Counted from the stretch's first letter, positions 50,695 through 60,558 are shown. The stretch: 64,000 nt of DNA from Bacteriovorax sp. BAL6_X (GCF_000443995.1 NZ_AUMC01000003.1:682001-746000); one strand, 5' to 3'. Made by a program: numbers and translations. The notes: generated by a model from the sequence alone, not told the origin.

Positions 50695-51660
50695 TTGAAA
50701 ATATATAATGAGCACTTTATCAAAACAGCTGAAATTCAAACTGAATTCTACAATGAAGAGTTAAAGATTGGTGGAAGTAATGCAAACTTTTCCAAACACT
50801 GTGGCCTAAAGAAGGTTGCGGCCCATTATTTTCAAATTCCTCCTGGGTATAGAACATCTGAACCACATGCAGAGAGTTTAGAAGAAGAGTTTGTCTATGT
50901 CATCTCTGGAGAAATTGATCTTTGGTTAAATGGCAAGGTTAAGAAAATGACAAAAGGTGATTGCATTGGCTTTCCTGCTGGAACTGGTGTTGGTCACTGC
51001 TTTATCAATAATTATGAGTACTCTTGTGAATTATTTGTCTCTGGTGATCGAACAAAGCCAGATAATCAATATCATTTTCATCTAGATCAAAGTCTTGAAA
51101 AAGAATGTGGTGATAGGTGGTGGAAGGATATGCCAACACAAGTTCTTGGTGGACATGATGGTTGGCCGGGGGAGTTTGATTCTTCACTCATAGATAATGA
51201 GATAGTAGTTTTAAATGCTTTTGATAAATTTACTGAAGATAGCTTTACTTATCCCGGAGATTCAGAAGAGTTTATTAATGCTGTCTATATGAGTCGTCAT
51301 TTTGGCATGAAGGATATTGCGATAAACTTAGTTCGCATTCCTGTTGGAAGAAGAAGTTCTTGGCCACACGCTCATTCTAAAGAAGAAGAGTTTGTCTTTG
51401 TTCTAGAAGGGGCCCCTTTTGTTAGTCTTAATGGTGAAGAGTATGAGGCCAGGCCTTTTACTGGAATAGACTTTAAAGCTGGCTCAGGTGTTGCTCATAC
51501 ACTAATAAACAAATCGGATGATTATATTTACTATCTTTGTGTCGGGGAATGTGATGCAAAGGGGGATCAAATTTATTATCCCGAGCACCCTCACCGTAAT
51601 GAGCAGGTACGTGAAGAAGGATGGCTCTGGGAAGAGATGGATATTTCTCTAAAAGCTTAG
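50695..51660 (+). CDS. Double-cupin-domain protein
   Basis: A 321-residue soluble protein with two cupin barrels. Cupin 1 has PPGYRTSEPHAESLEEEFVYVISGEIDLWLNGK and FPAGTGVGHCFIN; cupin 2 has RIPVGRRSSWPHAHSKEEEFVFVLEGAPFVSLNGEEY and KAGSGVAHTLINKS. The HAHSKEEE set looks like a metal site. Substrate unknown; resembles small-sugar or oxalate-type cupins. TTG at 50695 with GGAG 5 bases upstream is preferred to 50680. The protein is intact and looks chromosomal. Confidence 0.85.
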   Translation: MKIYNEHFIKTAEIQTEFYNEELKIGGSNANFSKHCGLKKVAAHYFQIPPGYRTSEPHAESLEEEFVYVISGEIDLWLNGKVKKMTKGDCIGFPAGTGVGHCFINNYEYSCELFVSGDRTKPDNQYHFHLDQSLEKECGDRWWKDMPTQVLGGHDGWPGEFDSSLIDNEIVVLNAFDKFTEDSFTYPGDSEEFINAVYMSRHFGMKDIAINLVRIPVGRRSSWPHAHSKEEEFVFVLEGAPFVSLNGEEYEARPFTGIDFKAGSGVAHTLINKSDDYIYYLCVGECDAKGDQIYYPEHPHRNEQVREEGWLWEEMDISLKA

Positions 51661-51676
51661 ACGGTGCCAATGCCTA

Positions 51677-52633
51677 TTATAAATGCTCAGTATCTTCCAG
51701 AAGCTTTAGCCATCTTTTGATCTCATCTAAGAGTTCATAGTAGTACTTATTATCTCTATTATCGAGCTTTTCTAAGTTGGCCATTAGTTGCAAGCGACTT
51801 GCTTTTGTAAAGGCATATAAATCATTTCTCAGTTGAAAGTGTTGTGTTCTTCTTGCTTCTGTTGTGACTTCGTAGGCTAGAAGTGTTTCATTAAAGAGAT
51901 ATGATACCTCTAGCGAATCTATCTTTTCTTGTGCTCTTTTTACACTGTAGTAGTCTTCATTTTTAAGTAGATCGTTTATTTCAATTTTTTCTTCTTCTAA
52001 GCGTGTGGAGAATCGATTAAAAGTTGGAGTAAAACGCCAATGTTCAACTTTTTGGGACTCTTCTAGACCCTCGACATAGTCCTTATTATTTATCATCCAT
52101 TCAAACATTGACTCTTCTTCGGCCAAGATTTCATTAAGTTTTCTATTAGCAAGATCTACCAGTGAGGGGTCTCTGTCTAAGAATGCTGATTTTTCGACAA
52201 CTTCTTTGTAAAGAGCATCAAGTTCTTCATCGACTTCTTTATCGAACACTTTTTCTGGTGTTGAGATATCGTTTATTGCATGAAACCAGGCCACTTTATG
52301 CTTGGCCATTAGAATTTTAGTTTTAACGACATTTAAGTCTCTAAGATAGACGATAGGATGTTCGAACTTATGATAGCGAAAACTTGGGATGTATTTTGCC
52401 TCGCTAATATCTCGTATGTTGGCATTCCAATAAGTCACAACATTATTAAGGTGATCAAACCTTGCCAGCATATTCTTTGCATATTTAGAATACCATTTCG
52501 TGTACTCATCAACTTGTTCAGTGAGTTCTTTTAATGTTTCTTTATCTAGTTTTACGAGATCCACTTTTTCAGGCGTAGTCTTGGAGCAAGATAAAATAAA
52601 TAAGCATGTGATAGCGATATAAAATGTCTTCAT
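51677..52633 (-). CDS. Helical lipoprotein of unknown function
   Basis: A 318-residue lipoprotein (MKTFYIAITCLFILSCSK, lipobox ILSC). The mature protein is almost entirely helical and charged, with long coiled-coil-like stretches (for example EEEKIEINDLLKNEDYYSVKRAQEKIDSLEVSY). No domain recognised. Convergent with the cupin gene 16 bases away. Confidence 0.75.
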   Translation of the reverse strand: MKTFYIAITCLFILSCSKTTPEKVDLVKLDKETLKELTEQVDEYTKWYSKYAKNMLARFDHLNNVVTYWNANIRDISEAKYIPSFRYHKFEHPIVYLRDLNVVKTKILMAKHKVAWFHAINDISTPEKVFDKEVDEELDALYKEVVEKSAFLDRDPSLVDLANRKLNEILAEEESMFEWMINNKDYVEGLEESQKVEHWRFTPTFNRFSTRLEEEKIEINDLLKNEDYYSVKRAQEKIDSLEVSYLFNETLLAYEVTTEARRTQHFQLRNDLYAFTKASRLQLMANLEKLDNRDNKYYYELLDEIKRWLKLLEDTEHL

Positions 52634-52858
52634 AGATTTTATTTAATATATGTAGCGAACCTTTTTGAAAAGATAATCTATAAATATTTCAATAGGTTAT
52701 ATTGTATTTCGAGATCAGTGCCATAATTTCAGTAACTAAGCCACTTATTCTTAAGCTAAATATTATATAAAAAATATTGTTTAGAACTCGTTCAATAGCT
52801 CCGATACTTCATATACTTAGAGTAAACATCGTACTTTTATAAAGTGAATAGGATATCT

Positions 52859-53368
52859 GTGTATCGAATAATTTTACTTCTTTCTTTCTTGTTTTCTTTC
52901 TCTGCCCTCGCTTCAGGTGACGATTTTCTAAACCGCTTAACGATAGGAAATTTTGGTTTTTCAACAGGGGAGGGTTATCTCTATTCAGTTGATGCATTGA
53001 GAGTATTTAAAGATAAGCACAGTTTTATATTTCGAACTAATCAAGCTTCGGACTCAAGTCAGTCTGATTACTTGGCCGGCTATCGATATTATTGGGCCGA
53101 TAAAGCATCACATGATTCATGGTTTTCAGAAGTAGGTTATCGATGGGGAAGGGATGTTGATTATTCAAAAGATTTCGATTTCGTTACAGGTACATTCTAT
53201 GATGTAACTGAGATTGAGAAGAAAGAGTCTATTGATGTAACTTCAGGCTATCAATTTGTTTTCTTTGATCAAATGACCTTTGAGTATAGTGTAGGCTATG
53301 CTTTTAATATTAAAGATTCTGAGAGAGGTGGTGTTACAGGTACAATCTCTATTGGCTGCTTATTCTAA
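52859..53368 (+). CDS. Small outer-membrane beta-barrel protein
   Basis: A 169-174-residue protein with a signal peptide (IILLLSFLFSFSALA) and repeated amphipathic beta strands (SDYLAGYRYYWAD, WFSEVGYRWGRDVDYS, FEYSVGYAFNI), ending in GTISIGCLF with a C-terminal Phe, like OmpW/OmpX-type small barrels. GTG at 52859 has AGGA at 5 bases; the GTG at 52844 does not. The last residues include a Cys before LF. Confidence 0.75.
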   Translation: MYRIILLLSFLFSFSALASGDDFLNRLTIGNFGFSTGEGYLYSVDALRVFKDKHSFIFRTNQASDSSQSDYLAGYRYYWADKASHDSWFSEVGYRWGRDVDYSKDFDFVTGTFYDVTEIEKKESIDVTSGYQFVFFDQMTFEYSVGYAFNIKDSERGGVTGTISIGCLF

Positions 53369-53377
53369 AATAAAACT

Positions 53378-54343
53378 CTAATCTAAAAAAGCCGGATTAA
53401 GATCCTGCTCAAGAATCCATTCAACGACGTCATTGTAGTGATCGATGGATTTTGCTTTCTTTACTTTCTTATAAACCTTATGTTCGTTTTCAAAGATATC
53501 TTTAAAATACAGCCAATGGCCACGCATCTTTTGTAGGTAGTCTGATTTAGCATTATCCATCGAAAGATATTCTTCTGTCATAAGCCTATGCATTTCAATG
53601 AATTTTGCCAGATAGGTTTGTTCATTAAATTTAGAGCCTTTGATCTGCGCCATAAGGGCCGGGTTTGAAAGGCCCGCACGTCCAACCATCCAGCGGTTAA
53701 TCTGTGGGAACCTTGCCTTATAGGCCTTGAAGTCTTCTACCGTATTAATATCTCCGTTATAGCAAGGAGGTGTATTTAAAAGAGGCAAACACTCTTCAAA
53801 GGCATCGAGATCCACGCCACCAACATAAATCTGTTTTCCATAGCGAGCATGGATAGTGAAATCATTAATTTCTAATTTATTAATCATGGGAATGATCTCT
53901 TTAATTTCCGAGACATCCTCACGCCCAAGGCGAATCTTAACCGTAAATTCGATGGGACATTTTTCTTTTATACCCGTTAAAAGCTTTTCTACTTTTTGGG
54001 GATGAAGAAGAAGCCCTGAGCCTTTCGTTCGATTGGCCACCATTGGATACGGGCAGCCCATATTTAAATTCACTTTTTTAACACCAAAGTCTTTATAGAT
54101 ATTGGCCACATACAAGAATTGATCTATTTCCTTTGTGAGAATTTGGGCCGTTGTAGGAATAAGGTTCTTCTCTGGTATAACATCTTGAAGCTGACGTTGG
54201 TTGAGCTCATTTGATTCTTTCGTCACAATATAGGGAGCGATGGCACTATCAGCGCCAGAAAAAGTCTGCTCCAAGGCATTGCGATAAACATAGTTGGTTA
54301 CGCCGCGAATGGGGGCGAGGACCAGGTGATCAGTAAAACTCAT
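53378..54343 (-). CDS. dus: tRNA-dihydrouridine synthase
   Basis: A 321-residue FMN enzyme reducing uridine to dihydrouridine in tRNA. The TIM barrel has LAPIRGVTNYVYRNAL, KKVNLNMGCPYPMVANRTKGSGLL (catalytic Cys, FMN-binding), FTVKIRLGRED, FTIHARYGKQIYVGGVD, NGDINTVEDF and MVGRAGLSNPALM. Subfamily (A, B or C) is not clear; the sequence is closest to DusC-like or short variants by length. Stands alone on the strand. Confidence 0.93.
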   Translation of the reverse strand: MSFTDHLVLAPIRGVTNYVYRNALEQTFSGADSAIAPYIVTKESNELNQRQLQDVIPEKNLIPTTAQILTKEIDQFLYVANIYKDFGVKKVNLNMGCPYPMVANRTKGSGLLLHPQKVEKLLTGIKEKCPIEFTVKIRLGREDVSEIKEIIPMINKLEINDFTIHARYGKQIYVGGVDLDAFEECLPLLNTPPCYNGDINTVEDFKAYKARFPQINRWMVGRAGLSNPALMAQIKGSKFNEQTYLAKFIEMHRLMTEEYLSMDNAKSDYLQKMRGHWLYFKDIFENEHKVYKKVKKAKSIDHYNDVVEWILEQDLNPAFLD

Positions 54344-54702
54344 AGATCACTTTTTACACCAAAATAGCTCCTTTGGCATAGGAGAAACAAGGGGCCGTGT
54401 AACATATAAATCTATCTCATCGCAAATAATTGTTTTCCTAAAACGTGTAGTTTCTAAATCTATTGATTATTTCAAAAAAGCTCCCTTAAATAAGCTTCCA
54501 TGTGATTTATCTTTGCAAAACACTCTTAACTCTTTCATTTAATTTAAGTATTTGAAATTAAAAGCTCATGACTAAGTTTTTTACAGATAAATAGTACATG
54601 TATTTCAACTTCGTCCTATATGCACTCAGAGATCATGGTACTTTTTATTTAGAAAAATGAATTTATGAAATAAGAAAAACAAGGTATCTAAAGGAGTATC
54701 TC

Positions 54703-55260
54703 ATGAAAAAAATGCTATTAACTACTATGTTACTAATGTCAACTTCAGCATTTGCTGGGACAAATGACGTCGCTAGAACGTCATATAAGCCTCTTAAAAA
54801 CGTAGTACCAACTGGAAAGGCATTTACATTTGAACGCAATATTACGTTAAAAGCGGGAACAAGTTCAAAGGTCATCGCTGGAGATAACTCAACATTTTGT
54901 AGACTACATTATACAAAAAATAATAATACAGATAGAGTCATAAGCGCTGGAAGTAAGCTTAATATTCATAAAGTTTCACAGAAACTCAATGAAGTTTTTA
55001 AAGATACAATGACTTCAACAATGGTAATCTCATTTAATATCCTAGAATATAGTGTGAAAATAGACCTGAGCAAATCTGGTAAGACTTATCTTAACTGTTT
55101 TAGAAATAGAAAAGAGAACTCTGTAGCAGGCTTTCATGAAGTAAGAAGTGATGCGGAAGCTTTTACTAATGATGAACTTAGAGATCTATTACTAGACACT
55201 GTAGTAGTTCCAAGATTTGAAAAAGTTGTAATTAAGCCAGTTGCTTTTGAGGCCGACTAG
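54703..55260 (+). CDS. Small secreted protein, unknown
   Basis: A 185-residue protein with a signal peptide (KMLLTTMLLMSTSAFA). Mature part has two Cys (STFCRLHY and YLNCFRNR), likely a disulfide, and mostly beta structure. AAGGAG precedes the ATG. No family recognised. The 358-base gap before it (54344-54702) shows no gene and no clear motif. Confidence 0.75.
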   Translation: MKKMLLTTMLLMSTSAFAGTNDVARTSYKPLKNVVPTGKAFTFERNITLKAGTSSKVIAGDNSTFCRLHYTKNNNTDRVISAGSKLNIHKVSQKLNEVFKDTMTSTMVISFNILEYSVKIDLSKSGKTYLNCFRNRKENSVAGFHEVRSDAEAFTNDELRDLLLDTVVVPRFEKVVIKPVAFEAD

Positions 55261-55306
55261 AATAGCCTCTAATTTTGAATGTTTTATATAAAGACTTAAT
55301 ATATTT

Positions 55307-55347
55307 TATGTGCTTTATCTTTGCATAACGCAAATTTAAAGCACATA
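55307..55347 (+). terminator. Nested hairpin after the secreted protein gene
   Basis: TATGTGCTTTA/TAAAGCACATA (11 bp perfect) encloses TTTGC-ATAAC-GCAAA. A weak T-rich stretch follows. Shape and the GTGCTTT core are reminiscent of the P repeats, but the arms differ. Confidence 0.6.
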
Positions 55348-55359
55348 GTTTCTTTTCAA

Positions 55360-55461
55360 TTACAAATCAAAAAAACGAACTTCAGATCCATCCCATCCAA
55401 CTTGAAAACTATGATCCTTCTTTCCAGTAAAAGTTACGTCAACAACTTTTGAATCACGCTT
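55360..55461 (-). pseudogene. C-terminal gene fragment
   Basis: On the minus strand the 32 codons before a TAA at 55360 read VVDVTFTGKKDHSFQVGWDG and SEVRFFDL, looking like the conserved end of a beta-rich protein, but no start or upstream part exists. A remnant. Confidence 0.45.
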
Positions 55462-55549
55462 AGACGATATCCATCAAACAATCACTGAGCTTAGGGAAGA
55501 GATGCATTTGGAGTGCCTCAAGCATGAAAAATCTGCAAAGGGGCAATAA
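55462..55549 (+). pseudogene. Helical C-terminal gene fragment
   Basis: A rightward open frame reads DDIHQTITELREEMHLECLK, HEKSAKGQ and stop, a helical end with no matching start. Adjacent to another remnant, suggesting a decayed locus. Confidence 0.4.
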
Positions 55550-55612
55550 AAAAAGAGACGATACGAAATAATATGTTAAGTAACATAAAATACAAATTTT
55601 AAGGATTTACAT

Positions 55613-56068
55613 ATGAATAAGGCATTCTTCTTAATTGCTCTAGCGACAACTTTAAATGTAAGTGCGGCAATGGACTTCAATAAGGTTCGCAAAATGTTCA
55701 AAGAGGGAAGCTCCCTTAGCAGTCCACAAATGCTTAATGAGATTCAAGGTAGAGTCTGGAATGGCCGTTGTTATCAGCCAGATTCTGTTAATGAAAAATT
55801 AGGTAGTATTCTCTATGTAAGAAAAAGTAAATCATATGAGCTCTTAACAGTAGTTTCTAATTATGAAAACTACCTTGATTCCATGACAAGGTTTGAACTT
55901 CTAGACAAGTATGAGGATTCGTTTAATGAACTTAATCTTGATTCAGATCTTAGTATCTCTCACAACGACGGAAAGAAAACTGTTTATAGAGGAGCTGATG
56001 AGTATCTCGTTTCTAAGTATCGAAACTTCACTGGGAATTTAAGATACTGCATTTACTTTGAAAGATAA
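55613..56068 (+). CDS. Small secreted protein, unknown
   Basis: A 151-residue protein with signal peptide (AFFLIALATTLNVSA). The mature part has two Cys (GRCYQPD and RYCIYFE) and mixed alpha/beta structure. AAGGA precedes ATG. Its Cys spacing recalls the neighbouring 185-residue secreted protein, but sequence similarity is not obvious. Confidence 0.72.
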   Translation: MNKAFFLIALATTLNVSAAMDFNKVRKMFKEGSSLSSPQMLNEIQGRVWNGRCYQPDSVNEKLGSILYVRKSKSYELLTVVSNYENYLDSMTRFELLDKYEDSFNELNLDSDLSISHNDGKKTVYRGADEYLVSKYRNFTGNLRYCIYFER

Positions 56069-56230
56069 TTAAATATAAAACATTTTTACTTCATCGCGGT
56101 TAAAACGCTAATTTTTTATTCATCATTTTCTATCATGGAATAATCCTTGAGCACTTATAGGACACGCGCTCACCATATACTTTTTGTAATTCTTCTGTAT
56201 TATTCAATTGTTAATATTTTGTGAGATTTT

Positions 56231-57361
56231 ATGAAAACAAAAAGAATTTACTCAATTGATGCGTTAAGAGGAATCGTTATGATGATCATGCTTTTTGATC
56301 ATGTAAGAGAGCGCTTCTTTATGCATGAACAGGTCTTAGACCCGATGGATTTATCTGAAACATCTACGCTGCTTTTTTTGACACGTTTCATGGCACATTT
56401 CTGTGCACCTGTATTTGTTTGTTTAACAGGCCTATCTGCTTGGTTGTATGGGCAAAAAGAAGGGAATACAAAAAGGGATGTCTCTGAATTTCTTCTAAAG
56501 CGAGGTTTGTTTCTAATATTTCTTGAGTTAACATTAATTAACTTTTCTTGGGTAGGTAGCTTTGAGACAATATGGCTACAAGTAATTTGGGCGATTGGAC
56601 TTAGTATGATCTTATTATCTGGCCTTATTCATTTACCTAAAAAAGCTCTTTTAGTATTAGCGCCAATCATTATATTTGGTCACAATTTACTAGATCCTAT
56701 TCATTTTGATAAAGGAGAGTTTGGTTATACACTCTGGTCTATCTTACATGACAGAGGTCTAATCTTAGAAACAGATATTTTAAATATTAAGGCAAGTTAT
56801 CCAATACTTCCTTGGATTGGTGTTATTACTTTAGGTTACTGCTTAGGTCCTATTTTTGCTAAGGAGTTTTCTCCTCAAAGAAGATGGAAGCTTCTTACAT
56901 ATCTTGGTTCAAGCGCATGGATGATATTTATTTGCCTTCGTCTTTTAAATATATATGGAGAAAAGCCTTGGGTGACTCATTCTAGCTATCTCAAGACATT
57001 TCTTTCTTTTATCAATGTTACAAAGTATCCGCCAAGTCTCGCGTTTTTGTTAATTACTTTAGGGACAATGTTTTTTGCACTTAAAGCATTAGAGAAGTTA
57101 GGCGAAAATAAGGCAAAGGTTTTGTCAGTTTTTGGTGCTGCTCCTATGTTCTTTTATATCGTTCACCTCTATGTTTTACTTCTTTCATATACAGTAGCGA
57201 GCTTATTTATGGAGCCAAATCATGGTGATTATATTGGCTTTAATTCTGTGTCTTTTGTCTGGTTAGTAGGAGTTTTACTAAATATCGCATTGTATTTTCC
57301 TACAAGGGCCTTTGCAAAATATAAACAGAAGAGTAATTCAAAAATACTGAAGTATTTTTAA
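56231..57361 (+). CDS. DUF1624/HGSNAT-like membrane acyltransferase protein
   Basis: A 376-residue protein with about ten membrane segments. The start RIYSIDALRGIVMMIMLFDHVRERFF is the signature of the DUF1624/heparan-alpha-glucosaminide N-acetyltransferase catalytic family, which moves acetyl groups from cytoplasmic acetyl-CoA to an extracytoplasmic acceptor. FLTRFMAHFCAPVFVCLTG and LPWIGVITLGY also match. Acceptor unknown. It is 11 bases before the antiporter gene, perhaps an operon. Confidence 0.9.
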   Translation: MKTKRIYSIDALRGIVMMIMLFDHVRERFFMHEQVLDPMDLSETSTLLFLTRFMAHFCAPVFVCLTGLSAWLYGQKEGNTKRDVSEFLLKRGLFLIFLELTLINFSWVGSFETIWLQVIWAIGLSMILLSGLIHLPKKALLVLAPIIIFGHNLLDPIHFDKGEFGYTLWSILHDRGLILETDILNIKASYPILPWIGVITLGYCLGPIFAKEFSPQRRWKLLTYLGSSAWMIFICLRLLNIYGEKPWVTHSSYLKTFLSFINVTKYPPSLAFLLITLGTMFFALKALEKLGENKAKVLSVFGAAPMFFYIVHLYVLLLSYTVASLFMEPNHGDYIGFNSVSFVWLVGVLLNIALYFPTRAFAKYKQKSNSKILKYF

Positions 57362-57372
57362 TGAGGTAATAA

Positions 57373-58332
57373 ATGTTACTTTTTGGCATTGCTATTATAG
57401 TAGGACTTGCTTTAATGGTTTTAAGTGCTGACAAGTTTGTGGATGGGGCATCCACAATTGCAGGCCACTATGGCATGTCTCCACTTTTAATAGGAATGGT
57501 TGTTGTAGGCTTTGGAACTTCAGCACCTGAAATGGTCGTTTCGGTACTTTCATCAATTCAAGGGAACTCGGGTATTGCTCTTGGAAATGCTTACGGCTCG
57601 AATATTACTAATATTGGGCTAATTCTTGGTGTGGTATCTATCTATGTTCCAATTACTTTTCATACACAAGTGCTAAAGAAAGAGCTGCCTATTTTATTTT
57701 TTGCTACAATCGTTAGTGCTTGGATTTTATTTGATTTAAACCTATCACGCTCTGATGCCGTTATTTTACTTTTATTATTTATAATAATTGTTGGATGGAC
57801 TATCAGGCAAGGTGTTAATAGTAAGGATGCTCTCACAAAAGAGATTCAAGTTGGAATTAATGAAACTAAAACTTCAGTTTTGGCATCTTGTATCATCGTT
57901 ATTGGTAGTCTTGCTGTTCTTATTCTTAGCTCACGACTTCTTGTCTATGGTGCGGTCGGAATTTCAACGGCCCTTGGGGTTCCTGATATTCTCATTGGAC
58001 TAAGTGTTGTTGCTGTCGGTACATCTCTGCCTGAGCTAGCATCTTCTATTATTGCGGCAAGAAAAGGGGAGCCAGATATTGCCCTTGGTAATATTTTAGG
58101 TTCTAATCTGTTTAATACGCTGGCTGTCATGGGGGCCTCCGGTCTCATAGATCCTATAACAATTGAAGAAAATGTATTCTATCGTGATATAGGTTTCATG
58201 ACATTTCTAACAATGTTGTTGTTCTTATTCGGTTACGGTTTTAAAAGCAATGGAAAGATCAGTCGAGTTGAAGGGAGTCTTCTTTTGGTTGCATATATTG
58301 CTTACACATCTTATTTGGTTTTCAAGCACTGA
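57373..58332 (+). CDS. Ca2+/Na+ antiporter (YrbG family)
   Basis: A 319-residue CaCA-superfamily exchanger with ten membrane helices and the two inverted alpha-repeats: GFGTSAPEMVVSVLSSIQGN with IALGNAYGSNITNIGL, and AVGTSLPELASSIIAARKGE with IALGNILGSNLFNTL. These contain the conserved cation-binding Glu/Asn residues. GAGG precedes ATG. Probably exports Ca2+ using the Na+ gradient. Confidence 0.95.
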   Translation: MLLFGIAIIVGLALMVLSADKFVDGASTIAGHYGMSPLLIGMVVVGFGTSAPEMVVSVLSSIQGNSGIALGNAYGSNITNIGLILGVVSIYVPITFHTQVLKKELPILFFATIVSAWILFDLNLSRSDAVILLLLFIIIVGWTIRQGVNSKDALTKEIQVGINETKTSVLASCIIVIGSLAVLILSSRLLVYGAVGISTALGVPDILIGLSVVAVGTSLPELASSIIAARKGEPDIALGNILGSNLFNTLAVMGASGLIDPITIEENVFYRDIGFMTFLTMLLFLFGYGFKSNGKISRVEGSLLLVAYIAYTSYLVFKH

Positions 58333-58461
58333 GAAGCTTATTAAGGTCTTTGATAAGAATATGGCCATATTTTAAAAAAAATCGTTAAGTAGTAGGTAAG
58401 AGTTTCACTAAAATCAAAAATTGAATTAATAAATGAGGACTTTAAAGCTATATTAGTTCCC

Positions 58462-59382
58462 ATGGAAGAGAATTATACGCAAATATTAGAAAGGATTTAT
58501 ACTGAAATCCTACCAATTATTGGCAAGGGAAATGTCGCTGACTATATCCCTGAACTAAGTAAAGTTGACCCTAACCAATTCGGTATGTCAATTTGTACCA
58601 ATAATGGGCATGAGTATATTATTGGTAATGCCCAAAAATCATTTTCCATTCAATCAATCACTAAAGTCTTTTCATTAGTTCTGGCATATCAGAAGCTCGA
58701 TTCAAAATTATGGTCGCGTGTAGGCCTTGAACCTTCAGGAAATCGTTTTGATTCACTTGTACTTCTTGAAAATGAAGCAGGGATACCTCGCAATCCATTC
58801 ATCAATGCTGGTGCTATCGTTGTTGTGGATACACTTATTGATCTTTATGATGATCCTGTGGATGAGGTTTTAAGATTCGTTCGCGAATTAAGTGGTAACG
58901 AAAGTATTTACATTAATGAGTCTGTAAGGGCCTCTGAGCTTGATTGTGCTAATCGAAACTACGCTCTGACATACTTCATGAAAAGCTTTGGAAATATTAA
59001 TAATGAAGTTTCAAAAGTCATTGATCTATATACAACAATTTGTTCTATCGAAATGTCATGCGTTGACTTAGCAAGATCCTTTAGACTTTTTAGTTCGAAT
59101 GGACAAAACCCTTGGAATGGAAAGAAGATTTTAACGAAGAGTCAAAATAAGAGAATGAATGCTATTATGATGACATGTGGACTTTATAACTCTGTCGGAG
59201 ACTTTGCTTACCGAGTTGGTATCCCGGCAAAGTCAGGAGTCGGTGGTGGAATCGTTGGTGTTATTCCAAATGAAATGTCGATTTCAACTTGGTCACCTTG
59301 CTTAGATGATACAGGTAATTCTTTAGCGGGAATTCAAGCACTAGAGCTTTTTACAACATATTCTGAGCAATCTATTTACTAA
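58462..59382 (+). CDS. glsA: Glutaminase
   Basis: A 306-residue serine-dependent glutaminase converting glutamine to glutamate and ammonia. The catalytic segment is FSIQSITKVFSLVLAYQ (Ser-x-x-Lys), with EPSGNRFDSLVLLE, PRNPFINAGAIVVV, NYALTYFMKSFGN and GGIVGVIPNEMSISTWSP, all glutaminase family motifs. Length is standard. No strong SD before the ATG. Terminator downstream. Confidence 0.96.
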   Translation: MEENYTQILERIYTEILPIIGKGNVADYIPELSKVDPNQFGMSICTNNGHEYIIGNAQKSFSIQSITKVFSLVLAYQKLDSKLWSRVGLEPSGNRFDSLVLLENEAGIPRNPFINAGAIVVVDTLIDLYDDPVDEVLRFVRELSGNESIYINESVRASELDCANRNYALTYFMKSFGNINNEVSKVIDLYTTICSIEMSCVDLARSFRLFSSNGQNPWNGKKILTKSQNKRMNAIMMTCGLYNSVGDFAYRVGIPAKSGVGGGIVGVIPNEMSISTWSPCLDDTGNSLAGIQALELFTTYSEQSIY

Positions 59383-59479
59383 TAAATTAAAATAGTATGT
59401 GATGTGGCATTCTTTTTTCATTAAATTGACCAAGTACATGATGGTTTTAGGTAAGCTAGACAGCATGACATGAAAGAAG

Positions 59480-59506
59480 AAGGCCCTTAATCTAGGGCCT
59501 TTTTAG
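59480..59506 (+). terminator. Terminator after glutaminase
   Basis: AAGGCCCT and AGGGCCTT form an 8-bp stem around TAATCT with five T residues; it lies just before the stop of the convergent metalloprotease. Confidence 0.85.
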
Positions 59507-59508
59507 AG

Positions 59509-60558
59509 TTATCTATTTTGCAACCAATTTAATACAAGATTATAATAATTTGTTTCAAACTCGCCATAGCTCGATAGGGGGGAAGTTGAGCTATTTAAGA
59601 TATCATTGAATTGGTATTCAAAATTGTTCATCACATTGGCAGGGGCAACACATGCGCCAGTAAAGACTCGATCAGAAGGACAAGGACTTGTGTCGATTGT
59701 ATCGAGGCCATGCCAACGATCCTTTTGGATAAATAATTTAAAGGCACTTGGCCCTAAGCCTTGAGACTGGAGGTATGCAACGATTGTTGTATATAAAGGA
59801 TAAGCATTGTAACTCCCTGACTCTGCCTGGCCATCGGCGATGATATTGCGAGATGGTGCATACTTGTTATGGTAGCTTGCCCACTGTTTCGCACTTAGAA
59901 TAGGAGCACCTGATGATAGCTCTGCTAAACCTTCAACCCACCAACCTGGGGTAACATTAAAGCCATGTTCGTTATGATTGAATTGAGAGTCTAAGATATG
60001 CATAAGCTCATGTTTATGGAGAGTATACTCATAGCTAAAGCCATTATCAGCATTACTATTATAAGCACTAATAACGAGTGCCGAACCATGACCTGACCCA
60101 TGGGAAGAAGTTCTATTTAGTACACAAATTCCAATCCTACCACCAAAGGCAACAGTGATTAGATCTGTGTTATTTAAGTTGAGATGGCCAGCAAACATCT
60201 CAAGATTAACTTCTGCCATTGCTACAATCTTTTGTAGAATGCTTCGTGGAATACTATCGCTATCAGCTGCAATCTCAAAATGATCGGACCAGAAAGCTGG
60301 CCTTCCATGACATGCCGGTTCTTCATAATGTTGTGTTCTGGATATGTAGATCCCACCGTCAGTTGAACTAGGTTTTGTAATAATTGCTGGAACATTATTC
60401 ATTTTACTTTTAACTTTCTCAATACTAAGGCCACTTGCGCCCCAACCGAAGTTGCCTCCATTGGCCTGAGGTCCATCATCCCCACCTGGCTCACACGAGG
60501 TAAGTAGTGAAGTGAGTATTAAGAGTAGAAATGTGAAGGTTGATACTTTTTTTAACAT
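59509..60558 (-). CDS. Lipoprotein metalloprotease, collagenase (M9)-like
   Basis: A 349-residue lipoprotein (FTFLLLILTSLLTSCEP). The zinc motif HELMHILDSQFN plus GWWVEGLAELSSG about 22 residues later matches gluzincins such as M9 collagenases (HExxH, then a Glu in WWxEGLAE). An N-terminal half with several aromatic residues may be a binding part. If active it degrades proteins at the cell surface or in the periplasm, plausible for attack on prey. ATG at 60558 follows AAGGA by 5 bases. Confidence 0.85.
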   Translation of the reverse strand: MLKKVSTFTFLLLILTSLLTSCEPGGDDGPQANGGNFGWGASGLSIEKVKSKMNNVPAIITKPSSTDGGIYISRTQHYEEPACHGRPAFWSDHFEIAADSDSIPRSILQKIVAMAEVNLEMFAGHLNLNNTDLITVAFGGRIGICVLNRTSSHGSGHGSALVISAYNSNADNGFSYEYTLHKHELMHILDSQFNHNEHGFNVTPGWWVEGLAELSSGAPILSAKQWASYHNKYAPSRNIIADGQAESGSYNAYPLYTTIVAYLQSQGLGPSAFKLFIQKDRWHGLDTIDTSPCPSDRVFTGACVAPANVMNNFEYQFNDILNSSTSPLSSYGEFETNYYNLVLNWLQNR

